From positions 2,328,332 to 2,392,331 of the forward strand of contig NC_009253.1 in NCBI RefSeq assembly GCF_000016165.1: a DNA stretch of 64,000 nucleotides, written 5' to 3'. The translations under genes were made by a program, and so were the position numbers. Below, piece after piece: positions 58,526 to 64,000 of this stretch; the first letter of the stretch is position 1; each line of letters starts with the position of its first letter. A model generated the notes under the pieces. The model saw nothing but the letters and a program-made list of their open reading frames with translations, was not told where the DNA came from and ran no database searches. The DNA comes from Desulforamulus reducens MI-1 (lineage in GTDB: Bacteria > Bacillota > Desulfotomaculia > Desulfotomaculales > Desulfotomaculaceae).

Positions 58526-60433
58526 CTAGACCAGTACCCTATTATCTCCCACTCGGCGGGTCAGCCTCTCACGATCCATGGTTTCCAGCAAAGGTAGAGT
58601 GAACTTTCGGGAGGTTTTTAACAAATCACGAGTCTGAGCCACTGAGATTTCTTTGTTTTCTTTAAGGTATTCAACAATTTTCGTTTTGGCCTGCTGATAT
58701 CGATCTGCTGTATAATACAGTTCATCATCGCTTAGCTTAACTAATTGGCCCGTACGGAGAAAATACTGCAGATACTCTTGGGACTCAGCATCCTTCAGAC
58801 GGAACTTTTTCACAACTTCCACCCAGGACGGCGGCTGAAAATTGCCTTCTTGTATGGCACATATCATATCCTGTACCAACTTCTGCTGGCTGCCGGATAA
58901 CTCACCAGTAAATTCTGCTAAGGCAAGGGTTTTATCATGAAGCTTCAATAAACCATCTATTTCCATTGCCTGGAGCAAATACTGAAAGTGTTTGTTATTG
59001 ATAAAGGGGAATTTCCTGGAGCGCAGTTCTTCCTTCGGGTACCCTTCTCTTAAGGGGTATTCCCGATGATAGTTGATTACCATACTCTTAATTTCCTGAC
59101 GCCATTTGTTATAAGTAAATTGTGCTATATAGAGACTCTTTTTGTCGACTGGTATGCATTTTACCTGTTGTTCAGACTGTAACTTCTCTATACTAATTTT
59201 TAGATCGTCCCCGGCAAGACCAGTTGCTTCAATAATTTCTTCCGGACTAAACAGGCCCTGCTTTCCAGCTAGAAGTTGGTTTACTAATTCCTCTGGGGTC
59301 CCCTTCTCTTTGGTGGCCAGTCCTTCCAACACCTCTGATCGATAGCGTTTATGCTTGGGTGCATTGGGTTCAATGACAACACCGCCACCAATGGTCCTCA
59401 TAGGAGAATAGGATCGGATAACAAAACGATCCCCTTTACCGGCAATTCCCCTCTCTTCCAATTCCAGCTGAACATAGGCTTCCTGGTTTGGTTCTATTTC
59501 TTCTCGGTCCAGAAGTCTCACCCTACCTAAAATCTCATCAGTTCCCAAATACAACCGAACCCTAGCCCGATTTTTAAGCGGTTTTTCCGCGCTTTCCAAT
59601 AATAGAAATTTAACATCCATACGGTGTGAAGGTTCTACGCTGTTAGGCGTTACCAAAACACTACCACGCTTAACCTCCTCCACCTCCACTCCGATGATGT
59701 TTACTGCCGTCCGTTGACCTGCCCGAGCCTGCTCTACTTTTTTACCATGGACTTGTATGGAGCGAACTCTAGAAACCGTGCCAAGGGGCATGATTTCTAC
59801 GGTATCTCCCGTGGAAACCCGGCCAGATAGCAAAGTACCAGTTACTACCGTCCCAAAACCAGTTACTGAGAACACCCTGTCTATGGGTAACCTTAACTTA
59901 CCACTGCTGTTTCTTTCTTCCGTGTCATCCACAAATTGATCAATTAAATCCAATAGTTGCGGAATCCCCTGCTTAGTTGTAGATGATACAGGTACAACAG
60001 GTGCCTCACTAAGAACAGTATCTTTTAAATACTCCCTAATTTCTTCCGTTACCAAGCTAAGCCATTCCTCGTCCACCATATCTATTTTGGTTAAGACCAC
60101 TATCCCTTTCTTAACTTGAAGCAATTGAATAATATCAACATGTTCTTTGGTTTGGGGCATCACGCCTTCGTCCGCAGCAATTACCAACAATACCAAGTCA
60201 ATTCCGCCGACCCCTGCCAACATGTTCTTAATAAATTTTTCGTGACCCGGGACATCCACAATACCTGCTTGTTTACCACTGGGCAGTTTAAGCTGGGCAA
60301 AGCCAAGCTCAATGGAAATACCTCTTTCCTTCTCTTCTTTTAAACGGTCAGTATCCATTCCTGTTAATGTTTTAATAAGCAAGGTTTTACCATGGTCCAC
60401 GTGCCCTGCGGTTCCAATGATAATATGCTTCAT
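58526..60433 (-). CDS. selB: Selenocysteine-specific elongation factor SelB
   Basis: 635 residues. EF-Tu-like GTPase with [21 protein letters not shown] and TKIDMVD in residues 1-170. Two beta-barrel domains follow. From about residue 380 there are winged-helix repeats that bind the SECIS hairpin, ending with VGDNRVLV. It brings Sec-tRNA to UGA codons. Its start overlaps the end of selA (ATGA). Confidence 0.97.
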   Translation of the reverse strand: MKHIIIGTAGHVDHGKTLLIKTLTGMDTDRLKEEKERGISIELGFAQLKLPSGKQAGIVDVPGHEKFIKNMLAGVGGIDLVLLVIAADEGVMPQTKEHVDIIQLLQVKKGIVVLTKIDMVDEEWLSLVTEEIREYLKDTVLSEAPVVPVSSTTKQGIPQLLDLIDQFVDDTEERNSSGKLRLPIDRVFSVTGFGTVVTGTLLSGRVSTGDTVEIMPLGTVSRVRSIQVHGKKVEQARAGQRTAVNIIGVEVEEVKRGSVLVTPNSVEPSHRMDVKFLLLESAEKPLKNRARVRLYLGTDEILGRVRLLDREEIEPNQEAYVQLELEERGIAGKGDRFVIRSYSPMRTIGGGVVIEPNAPKHKRYRSEVLEGLATKEKGTPEELVNQLLAGKQGLFSPEEIIEATGLAGDDLKISIEKLQSEQQVKCIPVDKKSLYIAQFTYNKWRQEIKSMVINYHREYPLREGYPKEELRSRKFPFINNKHFQYLLQAMEIDGLLKLHDKTLALAEFTGELSGSQQKLVQDMICAIQEGNFQPPSWVEVVKKFRLKDAESQEYLQYFLRTGQLVKLSDDELYYTADRYQQAKTKIVEYLKENKEISVAQTRDLLKTSRKFTLPLLETMDRERLTRRVGDNRVLV

Positions 60434-61857
60434 CGCCGGCTCACCTCCCCGGAATTTAGAACTTTGGCCATGACAGTTGCTAACATATCAATTTCTTCAA
60501 ATTGAACTGTTCGCAAGTCCACCTGATATTTTCCATCTTGAACCCTTGCCACCACCGCAGGTTCCGACATTCGTAGATTTACAGCAAGCTCATCCACCGA
60601 TAAGTTTTCCGGTACACAGGCCAGTATATAGGTTGCCATCTCAGCCGTTGGCATGGAACCACCTCCTACCTGAGAGGTTCCTCCTATGACTTCTATGTCC
60701 ACCTTTACTTTCAGAAGCATCCTAAGTTTCTTTTCTAACTCTCTAGCCCTAGACCTTATTTCCTCTGTTGGTTCTGTAAGCATGCGTAGCGTTGGGATAT
60801 TTTTCAAAACACCTTGTTCATCCAGATATTCTCGCAGTGTTGCTTCCAAAGCCGCCACCGTAAATTTATTGATCCTAACTGCTCGGGTTAAGGGATTTTT
60901 TTTCATCTTTTCAATCCAGTGTCTTTTACCTACAATAATTCCTGCCTGGGGCCCTCCCAACAATTTGTCACCAGAGAAGGTTATTACATCTGCCCCGGCT
61001 GCCACAGTTTCCTGAACACTGGGTTCTTTGGGGAGACCAAATTGGGATAATTCAACCAGGAAACCACTGCCTAGGTCGGACATCACTGGAATATTACCTT
61101 CTTTACCAATTGCCACCAGTTCCTCCACCGTTGTTTCTCTGGTAAAACCAACAATGCGATAGTTACTTGTATGTACATGTAATAAAAGGGCAGTGTTCTC
61201 CGAAATTCCATTGCGGTAATCCCAAGGATGCGTTTTGTTGGTGGCTCCTACTTCCACCAATATTGCTCCACTTTGTTCCATAACCTCGGGAATTCGGAAG
61301 GAACCCCCAATTTCAACAAGCTGTCCTCTAGATACGATAACTTCTTTTCCCTTAGCTAGAGTACCCAATGCCAGTAAAACAGCAGAGGCATTGTTATTTA
61401 CTACCAGTGCAGCCTCTGCACCGGTCAGTCGGGTTATTAATTCCTCCACAGGCTCATACCGGGAACCCCTTTTCCCTGATTCAAGATTGATTTCCAGGTT
61501 ACAAAAGGAAGATGTGACAGCATCTACTGCTTTTCTGGCAGATTTAGAAAGCAATGCCCTTCCTAGATTGGTATGTAATACCACTCCAGTGGCATTAATA
61601 ACTTTTCGTAGGTTCGGTCGGGTTTCTTTTTCCAGCAGATCCACTACCCCTTGAATAACCATTTCTTGCATTTTGTCAATTTGATAAAACTGTCCATTTA
61701 AAATGCCTTTTCTGATTGAATCAATGGAATTGCGGACAGCTTCTACTACCAAAGTCCTAGGGTAGGTATCTAATAGCTTATCAATAGCTGGATTCTTTAT
61801 GATTTGGTCCACTTTAGGTAATTCTCTTAATAAATCTTTATTCTTTTGCAGCTCCAT
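60430..61857 (-). CDS. selA: L-seryl-tRNA(Sec) selenium transferase SelA
   Basis: 475 residues, fold-type I PLP enzyme that converts Ser-tRNA-Sec to Sec-tRNA-Sec with selenophosphate. PLP Lys is in [17 protein letters not shown] (near residue 293). [20 protein letters not shown] is the family start. ATG 61857 ([10 protein letters not shown]) follows GGGGGAA; the frame to 61890 is too long. No selD is in the window. Confidence 0.97.
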   Translation of the reverse strand: MELQKNKDLLRELPKVDQIIKNPAIDKLLDTYPRTLVVEAVRNSIDSIRKGILNGQFYQIDKMQEMVIQGVVDLLEKETRPNLRKVINATGVVLHTNLGRALLSKSARKAVDAVTSSFCNLEINLESGKRGSRYEPVEELITRLTGAEAALVVNNNASAVLLALGTLAKGKEVIVSRGQLVEIGGSFRIPEVMEQSGAILVEVGATNKTHPWDYRNGISENTALLLHVHTSNYRIVGFTRETTVEELVAIGKEGNIPVMSDLGSGFLVELSQFGLPKEPSVQETVAAGADVITFSGDKLLGGPQAGIIVGKRHWIEKMKKNPLTRAVRINKFTVAALEATLREYLDEQGVLKNIPTLRMLTEPTEEIRSRARELEKKLRMLLKVKVDIEVIGGTSQVGGGSMPTAEMATYILACVPENLSVDELAVNLRMSEPAVVARVQDGKYQVDLRTVQFEEIDMLATVMAKVLNSGEVSRR

Positions 61858-61920
61858 ACAATTCCCCCGTACAAACTTTTCTTCGTTCAATTATAGGGTA
61901 ACCAATACTGAAAAAGCAAG

Positions 61921-61939
61921 AAACCCAGCATTGCTGGGT
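61921..61939 (-). terminator. Terminator of the first FadR-type gene
   Basis: AACCCAGCA/TGCTGGGTT stem at the stop codon of the regulator, followed by TTCTTGCTTTTT. Confidence 0.8.
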
Positions 61940-62658
61940 TAAATCTTATCTTTATTCATTACTTGGATCAAAACCTGCTCTGTACTGACCAAATGGTTTA
62001 GCATGGCTTTTCTTGCTTCTGCAGGATCTCTATTTACAATGGCCTGGTAAATTTCCTCATGCTGCTTATATAATATTTCAGGTCTGCCAGGCGTTTCATA
62101 CATTCTTTCACGAACCTTTTTCATCTCAGTTTTCATCGTATCAGAAACAGAACTAATAACTCTCGTAAGTAGAGAATTATGCGCCGCTTCTGTAATGGCA
62201 TGGTGAAATATTAAGTCGGATACTTCACCTACTACCCCTTTATTGACATCCTCTTTCATTTTGTCCAAGCATTTTTTAAGGTTAATCAAATTATCCTTTG
62301 TCAAGCGTTCTGCCGCAAGGGCAGCGGCCTCAATTTCAATAATTTTTCTAAGTTCCAGAAGTTCTAATATAGCACCCTTTCCGGTAATCACCGCAAAGGA
62401 CATAATGTCCGTCATAGATTTTGTATTTAATTCACGCACAAAGGTTCCTTCACCAGCTCTGATTTCTATAATGCCAATGGCTTCAAGGGCACGATATGCC
62501 TCACGAACAGCAGAACGGCCAACCTGAAGTTGGTCTGCTAGCTCCCTTTCTGGCAAGAGTTTGTCCCCTGGGCTAAGTTCACCCCTAGTTATCATTCCTT
62601 TAAGCTGATCCACAATTTCTTCGTATATTTTTTTAGGTTTTATAGGCTTAAATTCCAT
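61939..62658 (-). CDS. FadR-family regulator (GntR HTH + FCD), copy 1
   Basis: 239 residues. Winged helix SPGDKLLPERELADQLQVGR, then SAVREAYRALEAIGII. FCD domain with metal-binding His in LIFHHAITEAAHNSLLTRVI. Closely related to the regulator at 62806-63528. Such regulators control lactate or organic-acid genes, and a lactate permease follows upstream on the same strand. GGAG precedes the ATG. Confidence 0.92.
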   Translation of the reverse strand: MEFKPIKPKKIYEEIVDQLKGMITRGELSPGDKLLPERELADQLQVGRSAVREAYRALEAIGIIEIRAGEGTFVRELNTKSMTDIMSFAVITGKGAILELLELRKIIEIEAAALAAERLTKDNLINLKKCLDKMKEDVNKGVVGEVSDLIFHHAITEAAHNSLLTRVISSVSDTMKTEMKKVRERMYETPGRPEILYKQHEEIYQAIVNRDPAEARKAMLNHLVSTEQVLIQVMNKDKI

Positions 62659-62805
62659 AAATTAACAACTCCAATTAGTAAAAAATTACTCTACACTAAT
62701 AATAATTAATTTATTAACTGTTGTAAATCTTTGTGAAAATAAAACTATAAAGTAAACATAATTTTATATTATTTTCTAAAAACCTAACCAACTAGTTTCC
62801 TTAGC

Positions 62806-63528
62806 TTATACTTTATTGCTTTTGTTCTTATATTGTATTAATTCTCTCTCAGCATTGACTAAATGATCTAACATTGCAGCGCGAGCCCCTTCCGCATCTC
62901 CTTTTTTTATAGCCTCAGTGATCACTTCATGCTGATGATAGAGCTTCCAAGGTGTTCTATGGGCTTCATATAAATTTAAACGTACTGTTACCATTTCTTT
63001 TTTCATGGTTTCAGATATTGAATTCATCAGTCTTGTTAATAACGAATTATGAGCAGCATCTGTAAGTGCATAATGAAAGTTTATATCGGAAATATCACCT
63101 AAATTTCCTTTTTCAATGTCTAGCTTCATTTGCTTAAGCCATTTTTCGATATTATTTATATCTTCCTCTGTTCTTCGCTGTGCAGCTAGAGAAGCAGCCT
63201 CTGTTTCTACAATTTTACGTAATTCCAAAAGTTCAAAAAGAGTATCTTTTCCAGTGATAACAGCGAATGACATAATATCAGTCATAGGTTTGTTTCCTAA
63301 TTTGCGAACAAACGTACCCTCTCCAGACCTTATCTCAATAATTCCAATGGCTTCCAGGGCACGATAAGCTTCTCTAACAGCAGAACGACCTACCTGAAGT
63401 CTTTCCGCTAACTCCCTCTCTGGAATCATTTTATCCCCTGCTTGAAGTTCTCCCTTGCTAATCATCTCTTTTATTTGTTGCACAATTTCTTCATAAACTT
63501 TTTTTGCTTTTATAGGCTTAAACTCCAT
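62806..63528 (-). CDS. FadR-family regulator (GntR HTH + FCD), copy 2
   Basis: 240 residues. Near-identical HTH to copy 1 (SAVREAYRALEAIGIIEIRS) and the same FCD layout (INFHYALTDAAHNSLLTRLM); His pattern FHYA instead of FHHA. It lies between copy 1 and the permease and is the likely regulator of it. The ATG at 63528 follows GGAG; the GTG at 63537 lies too close. Confidence 0.92.
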   Translation of the reverse strand: MEFKPIKAKKVYEEIVQQIKEMISKGELQAGDKMIPERELAERLQVGRSAVREAYRALEAIGIIEIRSGEGTFVRKLGNKPMTDIMSFAVITGKDTLFELLELRKIVETEAASLAAQRRTEEDINNIEKWLKQMKLDIEKGNLGDISDINFHYALTDAAHNSLLTRLMNSISETMKKEMVTVRLNLYEAHRTPWKLYHQHEVITEAIKKGDAEGARAAMLDHLVNAERELIQYKNKSNKV

Positions 63529-63609
63529 CTTTTGCACTCCATATAATATATTTTATTTTTGCAAAGCAACTTTATTAAATATTAAAAGATATATTTCTAT
63601 CTGATCATG

Positions 63610-64000
63610 TCATAAAGTTTTCACCCTGTTAGTATGTTCATTTTGCTTGTTATCTTTCCCCTTTAATTTACTGGAGAATAAAGCTAATACTAGAACTAAT
63701 CCTAACATAAGTATCATTAACTTATATCCTTCAATTTTATAATTTACCATTTCAGCCGTAATCCCCAACACTTTATGATAGGAAGGAATTAACCATTTAA
63801 AGGTATAAGCTTGAAGATATGTTAAAAAACATAGGAATGATAGAAAAAACAGACTATGGGTTAATGTATAACTAAAAATATCATCTTCCCTTCCGTTTAA
63901 TCCCGTTGCTGAAGCAGCAGCACCGATGGCCTCGGGAGAAATCATTTTTGCCACTGCGCCACCGGAATGATTGGCAGCTACCGTAAGAACAGGATCAAAA
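63610..64000 (-). CDS. lctP: L-lactate permease, C-terminal part (runs off right edge)
   Basis: 130 codons in the window. The first visible part, FDPVLTVAANHSGGAVAKMI, and SPEAIGAAASATGLNGREDD are the C-terminal signature of LctP. Two last membrane helices follow (THSLFFLSFLCFLTYLQAYT; YKLMILMLGLVLVLALFSSK). It imports lactate with a proton, the usual electron donor in these sulfate reducers. Start lies beyond 64000. Confidence 0.9.
   Translation of the reverse strand, partial: FDPVLTVAANHSGGAVAKMISPEAIGAAASATGLNGREDDIFSYTLTHSLFFLSFLCFLTYLQAYTFKWLIPSYHKVLGITAEMVNYKIEGYKLMILMLGLVLVLALFSSKLKGKDNKQNEHTNRVKTL

Noticed and set aside
1-64000. CRISPR arrays
   Set aside because: No regularly spaced direct repeats with unique spacers were seen on either strand.
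1-64000. In-frame UGA selenoprotein genes despite selA, selB and tRNA-Sec
   Set aside because: I found no gene in the window interrupted by a UGA with a good continuation; selenoproteins must be elsewhere.

Overview
The window looks like the chromosome of an anaerobic, spore-forming, sulfate-reducing Firmicute of the Desulfotomaculum/Desulforamulus group (inference). The evidence is the combination of a complete siroheme-dependent (Ahb) heme pathway, the three [FeFe]-hydrogenase maturases, selenocysteine machinery (selA, selB, tRNA-Sec), a lactate permease with FadR-type regulators, Firmicute-style ribosome binding sites and riboswitches, and moderate GC.

Region 1 (1-8.3 kb) is an AT-rich integrated phage-like element that runs off the left edge. 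Its genes are all on the minus strand: a small HTH protein, a BhlA-type holin-like peptide, a scaffold protein, a major capsid protein, small coiled-coil peptides, a broken gene and a CHC2-zinc-finger primase. A complete IS21-family element (istA/istB) sits inside one gene with a 4-bp target duplication; removing it restores the reading frame. The right edge of the element is a 3' fragment of tRNA-Pro starting in the anticodon loop, the classic scar of a tyrosine integrase.

Region 2 (8.3-20.7 kb) carries a DUF421 membrane protein, a csoR-copA-copZ copper operon, several small uncharacterised proteins, ilvE and a very large hybrid sensor kinase (three PAS domains, HisKA/HATPase, three receivers, HPt).

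Region 3 (20.7-30.9 kb) starts with tRNA-Glu, tRNA-Tyr, tRNA-Gln and two tRNA-Leu(CAG) copies driven by near-identical promoters. It continues with a SIR2-like protein, a small membrane protein under an apparent LexA/SOS-controlled promoter, a glutamate 2,3-aminomutase gene behind a c-di-AMP riboswitch, a BusR-like GntR/RCK_C regulator, and the TM1266-hydF-hydE-hydG operon behind a long unclassified leader RNA with a terminator.

Region 4 (31-43 kb) holds cheW, a YbjQ-type protein and a minus-strand run hepT-sirC-hemA-hemC-cobA/hemD-ahbC-hemB-ahbD-ahbA-ahbB-hemL. These genes make heme from glutamyl-tRNA through siroheme.

Region 5 (43-58 kb) contains carbonic anhydrase, tRNA-Sec with a 58-bp perfect palindrome as terminator, small peptides, tRNA-Gly, uspA, an SLH protein, and a purine uptake/salvage operon (BMP lipoprotein, ABC ATPase, two permeases, xpt). 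Upstream on the same strand is a tandem guanine plus ykkC-type (probably PRPP) riboswitch; a cold-shock gene lies antisense in between. The region ends with a phosphatase, zinc-ribbon proteins and two nucleoside-gate membrane proteins.

Region 6 (58-64 kb) has a truncated polyprenyl synthase, selB-selA, two paralogous FadR-family regulators and the C-terminal part of an L-lactate permease that continues past the right edge. A dispersed roughly 80-bp palindromic repeat family is present in four intergenic gaps.
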